Assembly: GCA_964562685.1 (NCBI GenBank)
Contig: CAZLUP010000008.1
Location: 1 to 64,000, forward strand
Direction of reading: 5' to 3'
Length of the DNA: 64,000 nt
Source: Stanieria sp964562685
GTDB taxonomy: Bacteria; Cyanobacteriota; Cyanobacteriia; Cyanobacteriales; Xenococcaceae
Shown here: positions 1 through 9,259 of the stretch, one piece after another
Layout of the letters: each line of letters begins with the position of its first letter
Position numbering within the stretch: position 1 is the first letter of the stretch
Program-made: the position numbers and the translations under genes
Notes under the pieces: model-generated
Databases searched by the model: none
What the model was told of the DNA's origin: nothing
What the model saw: only the letters and a program-made list of their open reading frames with translations

Positions 1-61
1 AAATAGAGGTCAACAGGGAAATTATACTGTTGAACGTTTGATGTTTAATTAAGTGAAGCTA

Positions 62-175
62 CTTAATTGATCACTGGTCAATGTTCAATGTTCACTGGTC
101 ACTGATCACTGTAAGGGCAGTACTTCGTACCCTTCGGGAAGCGCGAACTGCCCCTACGGGTAACTGGTCACTGAT
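62..175. repeat. Short interspersed palindromic repeat region
   Basis: The stretch starts with short direct repeats built on TCACTGGTCA and ATGTTCA. It continues into an imperfect palindrome in which GGGCAGT (115-121) pairs with ACTGCCC (147-153), enclosing smaller palindromes such as TACTTCGTA. The GC-rich palindrome stands out from the AT-rich surroundings and resembles the small dispersed repeats that are common between cyanobacterial genes. It lies directly downstream of the rsmG stop codon, so it could also affect 3' ends. Copy number elsewhere in the genome is not visible here. Confidence 0.55.
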
Positions 176-916
176 TCAAAGGGGTTGCTGATTTGGTATC
201 CCAACTGCACGGGGATATTGCTTGGGAGTGGGAGAATGTTTGCGTAAATAAATACAGTGACGAATACTATGACTAATTGGAGTAGTTAAAGCTGCGATCG
301 CTTCAATTTTACTACCCAACTTATTAGCCACTGATTCTAAGGTTTTGGTATCTTCTTCTTGCCAGTGTCCACGATAAAGTATGGCTAAACCACCTAATTT
401 TACTAAAGGTAGCGCGTATTCAGCACAAACAGAAGCTGTTCCCACTGCTCTAATGGTTGCTAAATCATAAGTTTCTCGATGTTGTGGTTGTTGTCCGATC
501 GCTTCTGCTCTGGCTACTAAAGTTTTCACATTAGTAAGACCAATTTTACTAGCTAAATTGCTTAAAAAAGCGATTTTTTTCCTGGTTGAATCTAACAAAG
601 TAATTTGCCAATGGGGAAATACTACTGCCATCGGTAACCCTGGAAATCCTCCTCCTGTGCCAATGTCAATCACATTCAGTTTAAGCTGAGTATCTAGGGG
701 AAAATCTAACAAACCTGCCAAAGAATCCCAAAGATGTTTTTCCCAAAACTCTTCAGGCGAAGTAATCCGAGTTAAATTGAGTTTGCGGTTACCTTGAAGA
801 ATTTCCTGATAAATTTGAATAAAATATTGCCGTTGTCGATTAGTTGGCTGCCATTGTAGGGTTTGTTGCCAAATTTCCGACATTTCTGGCAAATTCTCTG
901 GATTAGTTTCCCTCAT
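176..916 (-). CDS. rsmG: 16S rRNA (guanine-N7) methyltransferase RsmG
   Basis: RsmG (GidB) transfers a methyl group from S-adenosylmethionine to N7 of G527 in 16S rRNA in the cytoplasm. The 246-residue protein shows the family's HLWDSL segment (residues 61-66) and the SAM-binding motif VIDIGTGGGFPG (about 82-93). Length fits the cyanobacterial family, which carries a slightly longer C-terminal tail. Its start codon overlaps the end of the upstream ABC ATPase gene by four bases (913-916), so the two are probably cotranscribed and translationally coupled. The functional link between them is unclear. Confidence 0.95.
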   Translation of the reverse strand: MRETNPENLPEMSEIWQQTLQWQPTNRQRQYFIQIYQEILQGNRKLNLTRITSPEEFWEKHLWDSLAGLLDFPLDTQLKLNVIDIGTGGGFPGLPMAVVFPHWQITLLDSTRKKIAFLSNLASKIGLTNVKTLVARAEAIGQQPQHRETYDLATIRAVGTASVCAEYALPLVKLGGLAILYRGHWQEEDTKTLESVANKLGSKIEAIAALTTPISHSIRHCIYLRKHSPTPKQYPRAVGIPNQQPL

Positions 917-1569
917 ATTTGTGGATTATTCAAGCTACCTGGATCGATAGATTTTAATTCACCGTGGTTAATTTTCCAAATGCGATCGGCAATTTTTGCC
1001 AATTCACCAGCATCATGAGTTACAACTAATAATGTCCAATGTTCTTTCAATTTTGCCAGCAATTTTGTTAACTGGATCCGCATTGACCAATCTAATCCTG
1101 CGGTTGGTTCATCTAACATCAGAATATTTGGTTGACGAATTAATTGAACTGCTAAAGCTAAACGGCGTTGTTGTCCACCACTAAGATCGTGAGGAGAAGT
1201 TTGAAAAGAAAGATGATCTAACCCTACTTCGCTCAAAGCTTCTTTAACCCTTTCTGTACCAAGTTCGGGATGACCCAAGCGTAATTCTTCTAAAATAGTG
1301 CTACCACAAAAATGTCTTTCGGGAAACTGAAATACAATCCCTGCTAATTGTTGTAAGTGGATGCCAGTAAGTTCTTGAGTACGCCAGTAAATATCACCTC
1401 CTGTTCTCTCTGCCAGCCCTGCTAAAATTTCTAGTAGAGTTGTTTTCCCAGAACCACTAGGTCCAATAATTAAACCTAATTCTTGAGGGGCTAATTCTAA
1501 ATTAATTTTTTTCAGGATGGGAATAGGTGTAGCCGTAGGATGATAAACCAAGTTTTTAAGAGCAAGCAT
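913..1569 (-). CDS. ABC transporter ATP-binding protein, ECF-like
   Basis: This 218-residue protein is a stand-alone ABC ATPase. Walker A is GPSGSGKT (36-43), the Q-loop region is VFQFPERHF (79-87), the signature is LSGGQQ (129-134) and Walker B runs into MLDEPTAGLD (151-160). The FQFPE-type Q-loop resembles ATPases of energy-coupling-factor vitamin and metal uptake transporters and the related plant plastid ABCI proteins, so an ECF A-component role is likely but unproven. No membrane partner or substrate-binding component lies nearby. It is followed by rsmG with a four-base overlap. Confidence 0.85.
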   Translation of the reverse strand: MLALKNLVYHPTATPIPILKKINLELAPQELGLIIGPSGSGKTTLLEILAGLAERTGGDIYWRTQELTGIHLQQLAGIVFQFPERHFCGSTILEELRLGHPELGTERVKEALSEVGLDHLSFQTSPHDLSGGQQRRLALAVQLIRQPNILMLDEPTAGLDWSMRIQLTKLLAKLKEHWTLLVVTHDAGELAKIADRIWKINHGELKSIDPGSLNNPQI

Positions 1570-1943
1570 CAGTTAATGATAGAAAAGATGGTGTGTCGAC
1601 AGCGAATTGCCTAGTCTCGTAAAGCGATCGCTTTTATTGAAAAACTAGCAAATTGAAATAATTTTATTGAACTTCTTTAGGTTAATTTTATACCTTATTA
1701 AAACTATCAGCTTTTATTTTTATTTTACTTGTTAATATCAATATTTGATTTTTTTGAAATTTTTTAGATTTTTTTTTCAAAAACAAATTTTAAATTTAAT
1801 AATTAATCAGTTCATTTTCTATAAATAAGTATTTAAGTTAATAAACTTCTCTACTTGAGCCAAAAAAAAAACGTTTTTTTTATTTCTCTGGAACTAGCCA
1901 ATTCTAAATACGTCAATCTTAATTAATTTAGACACTTTAAACT
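1570..1943. other. AT-rich intergenic region between divergent genes
   Basis: This 374-bp spacer separates the divergently transcribed ABC ATPase and TPR genes and must hold both promoters. It is strongly AT-rich, with long A and T runs (1740-1800, 1860-1885) and one HIP1 octamer GCGATCGC near 1624-1631 flanked by AAA and TTT. No ORF, tRNA or convincing consensus promoter could be pinned down by eye. Confidence 0.5.
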
Positions 1944-2879
1944 ATGAAAAAATCACCTCGGTTAATTGGTTGTAAAAAAGCTTATTTAGCTACAGCTTTA
2001 CTAATTGGAATAGGTTGTTTTAGTCCAACTTTTCCAGCTTTAGCAGCCGACCCTTTTAGAACTGAAAATGCTCGTGATATTGGGGAACATACTGAAGCAG
2101 CATTCAAAATTATTTTTTTACAAGGAAACTATAAAACCGTTGCACAAGAATTAACTTTAGCAGAATCTCAAGAAGCTAATGAACCTCTTGTCTATGCTAT
2201 GCAAGCTTCTTTAGCCTACACCGAAGAAGATTGGGAAACTCTTAAAAAATACGCTCTTAAAACTCTAGAAAAAGCTCAAGCTTTACAAAATATCGACCCA
2301 GTTAGAGGCAATCTTTATTTAGCAGTTGGACATTTTCTCGATGGAGCTTACATTTATGAAAAAGAAGGTCCTGTAGGAGCAATTAATAAATTACAGTTAG
2401 TATTTAAATTTCTTGATGCTGCCGAAGCAAACGATCCTAAAGATCCAGAATTAAATTTAATTAAAGGATATATGGACTTATTACTAGCAGTTAATCTTCC
2501 TTTTTCTAGCCCAGAACAAGCAATTAGTCGCTTTGAAAAATTTGCTGCTCCTAATTATTTAGTAGATCGAGGATTGGCAGTAGCTTATCGAGATTTAGAC
2601 AAATATGACCGCGCTTTAGAATTTGTCAATCAAGCATTAACTGTTGCCCCAGAAAACCCAGAACTTTTTTATCTAAAAGGGCAAATTTTAAGGAAAATTG
2701 GCAAAAATAAAGAAGATGTTTTGATTCTAGAAGATGCTTGGAATCATTTTAATCATGCTAACTCTAAATCAGCCCAATTACCTAAATTTGTGACTGAATC
2801 TTTGCACAGAGAAATGCGTCAAACTCAGGAAAAAATTGCAGAAATCCAAGCAAATACTGCTAATAAATCTAAAAACTAA
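1944..2879 (+). CDS. Sll0314/Alr1548-type TPR protein, exported
   Basis: A 311-residue protein that begins with a basic N-terminus and a hydrophobic signal segment (about residues 14-35) ending in PALAADPF, so it is probably secreted to the periplasm or thylakoid lumen. The remainder is alpha-helical with tetratricopeptide-like helix pairs, clearest at about 205-260, where a YDRALEFVNQAL helix is followed by a PENPELFYLKG turn. It matches my recollection of the cyanobacterial Sll0314/Alr1548 family, whose function is unknown. It stands alone, divergent from the upstream gene and convergent with ispH. Confidence 0.8.
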   Translation: MKKSPRLIGCKKAYLATALLIGIGCFSPTFPALAADPFRTENARDIGEHTEAAFKIIFLQGNYKTVAQELTLAESQEANEPLVYAMQASLAYTEEDWETLKKYALKTLEKAQALQNIDPVRGNLYLAVGHFLDGAYIYEKEGPVGAINKLQLVFKFLDAAEANDPKDPELNLIKGYMDLLLAVNLPFSSPEQAISRFEKFAAPNYLVDRGLAVAYRDLDKYDRALEFVNQALTVAPENPELFYLKGQILRKIGKNKEDVLILEDAWNHFNHANSKSAQLPKFVTESLHREMRQTQEKIAEIQANTANKSKN

Positions 2880-2952
2880 AGCTCAAGGGAGCAGGAAACC
2901 AAGCTAAAAATAATCAATTATTAATACTGAATTCCTTTTCCCTTAAAAATTT

Positions 2953-4161
2953 CTACACACTTACAATTGAAGCTTTTAAGTCAAAAATCTTTTCAATCAC
3001 ATCAGCAACTACTTTATCAGGAGTAGAAGCACCTGATGTAACTCCAATCGTAATTTTACCTTCTGGCAACCAATTGTCTTTGACTTCTAAATCCTTTCCC
3101 AACGGTTTATGCTCAATGCGATTTCCTTCACCAATTCGAGCTACGCTATCGATATGGTAAGAAGGTATCCCATGTTCCATCGCAATTTCTTGTAAATGAG
3201 TAGTATTGGAAGAATTAAAACCGCCAATCACTACCATTAAATCTAAATCTTCTGTGACCAAATTTAACATGGCATCCTGGCGTTCTTGAGTTGCATCACA
3301 AATAGTATTGAAGCTCATAAAATGCTCGTTCAATTCTATCGGTCCATATTTTTTGAGCATTGTCTGTTCAAACAACTTACCAATTTGTTCGGTTTCGCTT
3401 TTGAGCATGGTAGTTTGATTAGCAATTCCAATTCTAACTAAATCTAGATCTGGATCAAACCCTTCAGAATAGGCATTTTGAAATTTAGTTAAAAACTCTG
3501 TGCGGTCGCCACCATGAAGAATATAGTTAACCACATATTCAGCTTGTTGTAAATTCAGCACTACCAAATATTTATCTGCAAAAGAACTGGTAGCAATTGT
3601 TTCTTCATGGTTATATTTTCCATGAATAATGGAAGTATAGTCGCGTTTTTTGTGTTTTTCTACCGAATTCCAAACTTTGGATACCCAAGGACAGGTAGTA
3701 TCTACAATAGTACAACCGCGCTCATTGAGCAATTGCATTTCGGTAACACTAGCACCAAAAGCAGGTAAAATCACTACATCACCAGATTGAACCACCGAAA
3801 AATCTTTATTACCGTCGATTACATCAATAAAACCGACTTCCATTTCTCGCAAACGCTGGTTAACTGAAGGATTGTGAATAATCTCATTAGTAATCCAAAT
3901 TTTTTCGGTGGGAAAATGTTGACGGGTTTCATACGCCATTGCCACCGCTCTTTCGACTCCCCAACAAAAACCAAAAGCCTCTGCTAAACGAATAGTGACA
4001 TCTCCTTTGGTTAATTGATAAGAATTATTGCGAATTGTTTGAATCAAATTACTTTGATACTCGCTATTAAGAGCATCAGTAACTTCGGCTTCGTGTCCAA
4101 AACCTTTACGATGATAATTTTCTGATTGTTGTAGTGAACGTTTAAAAGCTTTTGTATCCAT
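2953..4161 (-). CDS. ispH: 4-hydroxy-3-methylbut-2-enyl diphosphate reductase
   Basis: IspH catalyses the last step of the MEP isoprenoid pathway, reducing HMBPP to IPP and DMAPP with a [4Fe-4S] cluster. In cyanobacteria this supplies carotenoids, phytol and quinones. The three cluster-binding cysteines are visible at C66 (FGFCWGVERA), C157 (DTTCPWV) and C288 (NTICDATQER). The 402-residue length is that of the longer cyanobacterial and plastid form, with an N-terminal extension compared with the roughly 310-residue E. coli enzyme. The gene is monocistronic by spacing. Confidence 0.97.
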   Translation of the reverse strand: MDTKAFKRSLQQSENYHRKGFGHEAEVTDALNSEYQSNLIQTIRNNSYQLTKGDVTIRLAEAFGFCWGVERAVAMAYETRQHFPTEKIWITNEIIHNPSVNQRLREMEVGFIDVIDGNKDFSVVQSGDVVILPAFGASVTEMQLLNERGCTIVDTTCPWVSKVWNSVEKHKKRDYTSIIHGKYNHEETIATSSFADKYLVVLNLQQAEYVVNYILHGGDRTEFLTKFQNAYSEGFDPDLDLVRIGIANQTTMLKSETEQIGKLFEQTMLKKYGPIELNEHFMSFNTICDATQERQDAMLNLVTEDLDLMVVIGGFNSSNTTHLQEIAMEHGIPSYHIDSVARIGEGNRIEHKPLGKDLEVKDNWLPEGKITIGVTSGASTPDKVVADVIEKIFDLKASIVSV

Positions 4162-4246
4162 TTTGATTAAAAAAACCCGCTTTCTATCTTAGATAATTCT
4201 AAGCTGAAACACGGGCGATTCTTTTTTTCTACTTTGGTAGAGATGG

Positions 4247-5791
4247 TTAGAATTCTGTATTACTAGCTATTGAACTAGAACCGCTAATAGTACTAGTGCT
4301 ACCAGAAATTACATCGGATTCTTTAACGAAACCACTGTAAGCTTCCATACCATGTTCGCCAATATCTAAACCATTAATTTCTTCTTCGATAGTGACGCGC
4401 ATACCTAAAACAGCTTTCAGAATTCCCCAAGCGATCGCACTGAAGACTAGAGTAAAAGCACCAACTGCTAAAACACCGATAATTTGGTTGATTACTTGGG
4501 TTACACCACCACCATAAAGCAATCCTGCGATCGCGCCTTCAGCACCACCTTGAGCAATATTATTAGGATTAGCAAAGATACCTACTGCTAAAGTTCCTAA
4601 AATACCACAGACTAGGTGAACCGAAGTTGCACCAACAGGGTCATCAATTTTAATCGAATCAAAGAAACTAACCGAGAAAACCACTACAATACCAGTAATT
4701 AAACCGATAATGAGCGCACCCCAGTAGTCAACTACATAGCAACCTGCGGTAATACCAACTAAACCAGCTAAGATACCGTTGATCACCATTGATAAGTCTG
4801 GTTTACCGTCTTTTAACCAAGAAGTAAAAGTAGCTGCAACACCACCAGCAGCAGCAGCTAAATTAGTAGTAACTGCAATAAAAGGAACTGCTTCATCAGC
4901 AGCCAATTGAGAACCTGGATTGAAGCCAAACCAGCCAATCCAGAGAATTAAACAACCAAGGGTCGCAATACTCATATTGTGACCAGGAATAGCACTAATT
5001 CTACCGTTTTGATATTTACCCTCTCTAGGACCAAGAAAGGCAGCACCAATTAAAGCAGCCCAACCACCAACTGAGTGAACTACGGTTGAACCAGCAAAAT
5101 CATGAAAACCGAGTTCAGATAGCCAGCCACCGCCCCAAACCCAATGTCCAGTAATCGGATAAGAAATCGCAGTAAGTAAAATACTAAAAATAATAAAGTC
5201 AACAAACTTAATTCGTTCTGCTACTGCCCCAGATACAATCGTAGCTGCTGTACCAGCGAAAGCTGCCTGGAAAAGGAAAAAGACAGCTACTGGTAAACCA
5301 GCAGGAAATGGATCTAATCCATAGGTGGCTGACTCTCCAGTCAAGAACCAACCACTGCCACCAATAAAACCGTTACCAGTACCAAACATTAAGGCAAAGC
5401 CAATTGCCCAGTAAGCTAAAGTAGCTAAAGCAAATACAATTAAATTTTTGGCGAGAATATTAACCGCATTTTTCTGACGACAGAATCCGGTTTCTAACAT
5501 TGCGAATCCTGCGTTCATAAAAATTACTAAAATTGCAGCGATTAGAACCCAAGTAGCATTTAAAGCCCCTTGAACTTGCTCTGGTGTTAAAGCTTCCGCA
5601 TCTTGAGCCACTGCTGCTGTATTCCAAACAACTACAATAATTGCAGCTAAAGGAATACAAGCTAGCCAATAAGGAGAAAAAAACCTCAAGACAGTTTGCA
5701 AAGGTTCAAGATAAGATGAAGAAGATGATTTTGTGTTAGATCGCCGATTCAAGTCGAGCGATTTTCTCTTTTTAAGAGTTGTTTGAAACAT
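4247..5791 (-). CDS. amt: Ammonium transporter, Amt family
   Basis: Amt proteins are trimeric membrane channels that take up ammonium. The 514-residue protein has about twelve hydrophobic segments. The first (about 38-60) follows a basic, serine-rich N-terminal extension and may be an uncleaved or signal-like segment. Family signatures include the segment ending AMLETGFCRQKNAVN (about 97-110) and GAVLG-like glycine-rich helices, with DPVGATSVHLVCG near residue 385. The cytoplasmic C-terminus carries the EEEINGLDIGEHGMEAY segment typical of Amt proteins that interact with PII (GlnK/GlnB). A perfect GTA-N8-TAC element lies about 330 bp upstream, consistent with nitrogen control by NtcA. No glnB is adjacent. 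Confidence 0.95.
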   Translation of the reverse strand: MFQTTLKKRKSLDLNRRSNTKSSSSSYLEPLQTVLRFFSPYWLACIPLAAIIVVVWNTAAVAQDAEALTPEQVQGALNATWVLIAAILVIFMNAGFAMLETGFCRQKNAVNILAKNLIVFALATLAYWAIGFALMFGTGNGFIGGSGWFLTGESATYGLDPFPAGLPVAVFFLFQAAFAGTAATIVSGAVAERIKFVDFIIFSILLTAISYPITGHWVWGGGWLSELGFHDFAGSTVVHSVGGWAALIGAAFLGPREGKYQNGRISAIPGHNMSIATLGCLILWIGWFGFNPGSQLAADEAVPFIAVTTNLAAAAGGVAATFTSWLKDGKPDLSMVINGILAGLVGITAGCYVVDYWGALIIGLITGIVVVFSVSFFDSIKIDDPVGATSVHLVCGILGTLAVGIFANPNNIAQGGAEGAIAGLLYGGGVTQVINQIIGVLAVGAFTLVFSAIAWGILKAVLGMRVTIEEEINGLDIGEHGMEAYSGFVKESDVISGSTSTISGSSSIASNTEF

Positions 5792-6340
5792 AATCTGTTT
5801 ACGATTTAGTGTTTATTGATAGATAACAGTTGGTTAATTAGCTTTCCTAGATGAAATTTCTAGAAATTCTTAGACTAATTACACTTGACTAAATTTGTTT
5901 ACTGGGCTGACTTACTTAAAAAGTTTAGTTTTAAATTAAGCCAGTTTCGTTTACCTTACAGTTATCGTTAAGCCAACCTTTTGTTAATTAGATTTTAGTC
6001 TTAGGAGAAAAATTTACAAAAAATAGCCCTATATAGTCAAGATTTTTTTTAAGTCCTGACTAATAGTTTTACTCGATTAATCGCAACGATCAAGAGTTGT
6101 CTTTTTGAATTAATTTTTCTGTATATGATGATACATATACAATTTTTGGCTCTGTAGTTAGTTTTAAATAAGATGTAAAGTAAAAGTTAAGTAATCACGT
6201 CAAAAGTGTATAGAAAATGTAAATTTAACCCAACAAATCAATCTATCAATATTCAAATCTTTAACAACTCGAAATTGATCATCTTCAAATCAAAAATAAA
6301 CTCACTTAAAAAGATTGAGGAAGCAATTAAAACTACCCAA
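5792..6340. other. Long intergenic region upstream of amt
   Basis: About 550 bp without a convincing gene. It probably holds the amt promoter and leader (read leftward) and the region downstream of the DedA gene. The only recognisable regulatory signal is the NtcA-like palindrome at 6121-6134. A short rightward reading frame at 6206-6394 lacks codon bias and a ribosome-binding site and is not called. Sequence is AT-rich throughout. Confidence 0.5.
6121..6134. promoter_or_regulatory. Candidate NtcA-binding site (GTA-N8-TAC)
   Basis: The bases GTA TATGATGA TAC match the consensus palindrome bound by the nitrogen regulator NtcA. The site is symmetrical. Leftward it would serve amt, whose start is about 330 bp away, but the -10 box expected about 22 bp from the site is weak in that direction. 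Rightward a TAGTTT hexamer, fitting the TAN3T form, lies about 25 bp away, so an undetected small RNA cannot be excluded. Placement upstream of an ammonium transporter supports the call. Confidence 0.45.
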
Positions 6341-6970
6341 TTAATCTTTCGGAATCAGCGTTTTTTGTCTATATTCCCACAGGAAAGAAATTAATAAGAA
6401 AATTACAACAATTAACAAAGCAACTATTCCAGCTTGAGCAATCCACTCAACTATTTGTTGTAGAGAAACAATTTTTCCTAAAAAATAGGATAAGCTGATA
6501 ATGGTAGATGACCATAAAGCTGCGCCAGCCAAATTATAAACAAAAAATTGTTGATAAGGCATTTGTGCGATTCCTGCCAAAGGTCCGGCAAAAATACGTA
6601 ACAAAGTAACAAAACGACCAAGAAATACAGCTTGGGCAGCATTTTTACTAAACTTCTCTCTGGCTAGTTCTAACTGTTGTTCTGGAATCCGAAAAATACT
6701 TCCGGCACGTACCAAAAACTTCCAGCCACCAACTTTACCAATCCAATAACCAAAATTATCCCCTAAGACTGCTCCAGAAACTGAACTAGCTAAAACAAGC
6801 CAATAGTTTAGTTCACCACTACCAGCTAAAAAGCCTCCCACAATAGTAATAGTTTCTCCTGGGAGAGGAATACCAGTATTTTCCAAAGCGATTCCAATAA
6901 ATACCGCCCAGTAACCATATTGGTGGGCGATTTCTTGAACGTTATCTAACGATAGAAGCTCTATAGACAT
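6341..6970 (-). CDS. DedA family membrane protein
   Basis: A 209-residue integral membrane protein of the DedA/SNARE-associated (VTT) family. Family features are the re-entrant segment ENTGIPLPGETITIVGGFLAG (about 30-50), the GDNFGYWIGKVGG segment (about 70-82) and the FLGRFVTLLRIFAGPLAGIAQM motif (about 116-137) with its conserved arginines. DedA proteins have been linked to envelope integrity, proton motive force and, in some bacteria, flipping of undecaprenyl phosphate. The gene here stands alone, so the substrate is not indicated by context. Confidence 0.9.
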   Translation of the reverse strand: MSIELLSLDNVQEIAHQYGYWAVFIGIALENTGIPLPGETITIVGGFLAGSGELNYWLVLASSVSGAVLGDNFGYWIGKVGGWKFLVRAGSIFRIPEQQLELAREKFSKNAAQAVFLGRFVTLLRIFAGPLAGIAQMPYQQFFVYNLAGAALWSSTIISLSYFLGKIVSLQQIVEWIAQAGIVALLIVVIFLLISFLWEYRQKTLIPKD

Positions 6971-7062
6971 TCAGAACCTTTACAAAGGTTTACCTACATT
7001 CACATCTTGGCGTGAATTAGGGTAAAGTGTCAATTTGTCGGTCATAAACAATTTTTGCTCGA

Positions 7063-7311
7063 TTAAGTAGGTACTGCTTCACCAGGACGTAAACTTGCCC
7101 ATTTTCCAGTTTCTCGTAAAAAACTGTGACAGCCAACTACATCCCATTCCATTTCAATTAAGTCGTCTTTAGTGCGAATATTAACATTGATAGTAGGTTC
7201 TTGAGCTTCAAAATCAGGATTGTCACTGAGATGAGGTTGTTGGTGTTGGGTTTCTACTGCGTGATAGGTTTGACAACGGTCGACAAAATAGCAGTTTACA
7301 CAAATACACAT
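7063..7311 (-). CDS. ycf34: Ycf34 family protein
   Basis: An 82-residue soluble protein recognised as Ycf34, found in cyanobacteria and some algal plastids. Its N-terminus MCICVNCYFVDRCQTYHAVE has four cysteines (C2, C4, C7, C13) that in the family are proposed to bind an iron-sulfur cluster. The central DNPDFEAQEPTINVNI segment and the C-terminal WDVVGCHSFLRETGKWASLRPG are also characteristic. Studies in Synechocystis linked Ycf34 to photosynthetic electron transport. It is divergent from the neighbouring nucleotidyltransferase gene. Confidence 0.9.
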   Translation of the reverse strand: MCICVNCYFVDRCQTYHAVETQHQQPHLSDNPDFEAQEPTINVNIRTKDDLIEMEWDVVGCHSFLRETGKWASLRPGEAVPT

Positions 7312-7398
7312 GGCTTTAATTATTGTCGTGCTTTCTTGTTAATTTAGCTCAGACAAGGATATATTTAAAGTTTTGTTTAATGTTTTGTTAATTCATCA

Positions 7399-8640
7399 AT
7401 GAGTGTTAAAGAAGTTAGTCTTGCTCTGCCCAAGGTACCATTTAGTTTAGACTGGTTACCCAAGTCTGCTTGTTTGGTAGGTGGTGCAGTAAGAGATGCT
7501 TTACTAAGGAGAGAAAAAAGTTATTTTGATTTGGATTTTGTTGTTCCTGAAAACGCGATAGAAATAGCCAAACAAATTGCTAATTATTATCACGCTGGTT
7601 TTGTCATTTTAGATGAAACAAGACAAATTGCTAGAGTTGTTTTTCCTGAAGGTACGTTAGATTTTGCTCAACAAGAAGGACAAAATTTAATTAAAGATTT
7701 ACATCGTAGAGATTTTACAATTAATGCGATCGCGTATAATCTTCATGAACAAAAATTAATCGATCCTCTTCAAGGTTTTGAAGATCTAAAACAAAGTACC
7801 ATTAGAATGGTTTCGGAGTATAATTTGGTTGACGATCCTTTACGATTGTTAAGAGCTTATCGTCAAGCAGCCCAATTAAATTTTAAGATTGAACCAACGA
7901 CGAGAAACACAATTAAAGAATTAGCAAATTTATTAACTAAAGTTGCAGCCGAGCGAGTTCAAACTGAGTTGAATTATTTATTAGCTATTCCTGAATCTCA
8001 TCAGTGGCTCATTGCTGCTTGGGAAGATGGCTTATTAGATTTTTGGTTGCCAAATATTAATCGGGAACAACTAGAAAAACTCTCAATAATAAATAAAATT
8101 GCTGATGAATTTAGGCAAACCTGGAAAGCTTGGGAAAGTAATTATATTAGTTGGTTAAGTTTAGCAAAATTAGTTTTTTTAGTAACTCAAGAACCTCAAC
8201 AAGCGGAAAAAGAATTAATCAATTTAAAATATTCTCGTCAGCAAATTAAAATAATTATTACCACGCTCAGACATTTACCAAGACTACAACAAAGTAATTT
8301 GGGAATGAGTTTAAAAGAACAATATTTTTTCTTTTTGGAAGTTAAAGATATTTTTCCAATTTTAGTAGTAGTTGCGATCGCGAAAGGGATATCGAGAACA
8401 ATACTTAATCCTTTAATTACAAGATACTTAAATCCTCAAGACCTAATTGCTCATCCTCAACCTTTAGTTAATGGGAGCGATCTAATTAAACAATTATCTT
8501 TGCGACCTTCACCTTTAATTGGTAAATTACTAACCGAAATTCAAGTGGCGTATATTGAAGGAAATATTACTAATAAAGCAGAAGCTTTACAATTTGCCCA
8601 ATCTTTTATTGAAAAATTTGAAGCGGACAAGAATAAATAG
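7399..8640 (+). CDS. CCA tRNA nucleotidyltransferase / poly(A) polymerase family
   Basis: A class II nucleotidyltransferase of 413 residues. The head domain has GGAVRD (28-33), the catalytic DLD pair (44-46) and the RRDFTINA motif (103-110); the neck shows DDPLRLLRAYRQAAQL (about 142-157). These residues bind NTP and tRNA primer. In cyanobacteria, CCA-adding activity can be split between two such enzymes (A-adding and CC-adding) and the sequence alone does not tell which this is. There is no HD domain signature in the C-terminal half, which is helical. It is a single-gene unit. Confidence 0.88.
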   Translation: MSVKEVSLALPKVPFSLDWLPKSACLVGGAVRDALLRREKSYFDLDFVVPENAIEIAKQIANYYHAGFVILDETRQIARVVFPEGTLDFAQQEGQNLIKDLHRRDFTINAIAYNLHEQKLIDPLQGFEDLKQSTIRMVSEYNLVDDPLRLLRAYRQAAQLNFKIEPTTRNTIKELANLLTKVAAERVQTELNYLLAIPESHQWLIAAWEDGLLDFWLPNINREQLEKLSIINKIADEFRQTWKAWESNYISWLSLAKLVFLVTQEPQQAEKELINLKYSRQQIKIIITTLRHLPRLQQSNLGMSLKEQYFFFLEVKDIFPILVVVAIAKGISRTILNPLITRYLNPQDLIAHPQPLVNGSDLIKQLSLRPSPLIGKLLTEIQVAYIEGNITNKAEALQFAQSFIEKFEADKNK

Positions 8641-8744
8641 TCAATAATTAATTTAATGACAACATTTTTTAAATTGGCTGTTACAGTTACCAATTACTAA
8701 TTATGAGGGATGAATAATCAACTATTAACAATCAACAAAAATGA

Positions 8745-9059
8745 TTAATTAGTTTTAGCAAACCTACTACAAATTAGTTCACCTACACCATTAGATTCAA
8801 AAGGAATTATTTGACGATCAGCTTTAATCACAGAATGAGTGCGACAATTATAAATTTCTCTTAGTCTTTTTTTACCATCAATACTAATAGTCGCTCGATA
8901 TTCCCAATAATATTTAGCACTACGCTTAATTTGTACAATACAAATATTATGATTATTAAGATTTCGACAAAAAGCAGCTTCGACAGGAAGAGTAGCTCCC
9001 CAAAAATTTATAAGTAAAAATATTACAATAATAAGTATCAGTCTGTTAATCAATCGCAA
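8745..9059 (-). CDS. Small exported cysteine-containing protein, unknown function
   Basis: A 104-residue protein not recognised as any family. It begins with a basic N-terminus and a long hydrophobic stretch (about 5-27) ending VEAAFC, a likely signal peptide, so the mature protein of about 75 residues would be periplasmic. Four cysteines remain (about C32, C40, C72, C97), suggesting two disulfides. The call uses a TTG start at 9059 because an in-frame stop lies seven codons upstream and no ATG precedes the hydrophobic segment; this lowers confidence. Intergenic DNA on both sides is AT-rich. Confidence 0.5.
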   Translation of the reverse strand: MRLINRLILIIVIFLLINFWGATLPVEAAFCRNLNNHNICIVQIKRSAKYYWEYRATISIDGKKRLREIYNCRTHSVIKADRQIIPFESNGVGELICSRFAKTN

Positions 9060-9259
9060 AACTTCTGATTTAATTTACTCTACAGTTTGTCATAACTAAC
9101 AAGATAAACTTAAACTTGTTAACTAAATTTAATTCACTCTTAAATACATATTTTGTATTATTTCTACTTTTGCTATTTTAAACTATTAAATAAAAATAGA
9201 AATTAAAATAACTAAAATCAAACTTTATTTGTCAATTTAGATGAAGTAAAAAAGTTAAG

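Noticed and set aside
1621..1636. HIP1 octamer flanked by A and T runs, possible terminator
   Set aside because: The self-complementary octamer could form only a very short stem and lies upstream of both flanking genes, so a terminator role does not make sense.
6206..6394. Plus-strand reading frame of 62 codons in the amt upstream region
   Set aside because: GTG start, no ribosome-binding site, lysine/asparagine-rich composition typical of AT-rich non-coding DNA, and overlap with the 3' end of the DedA gene.
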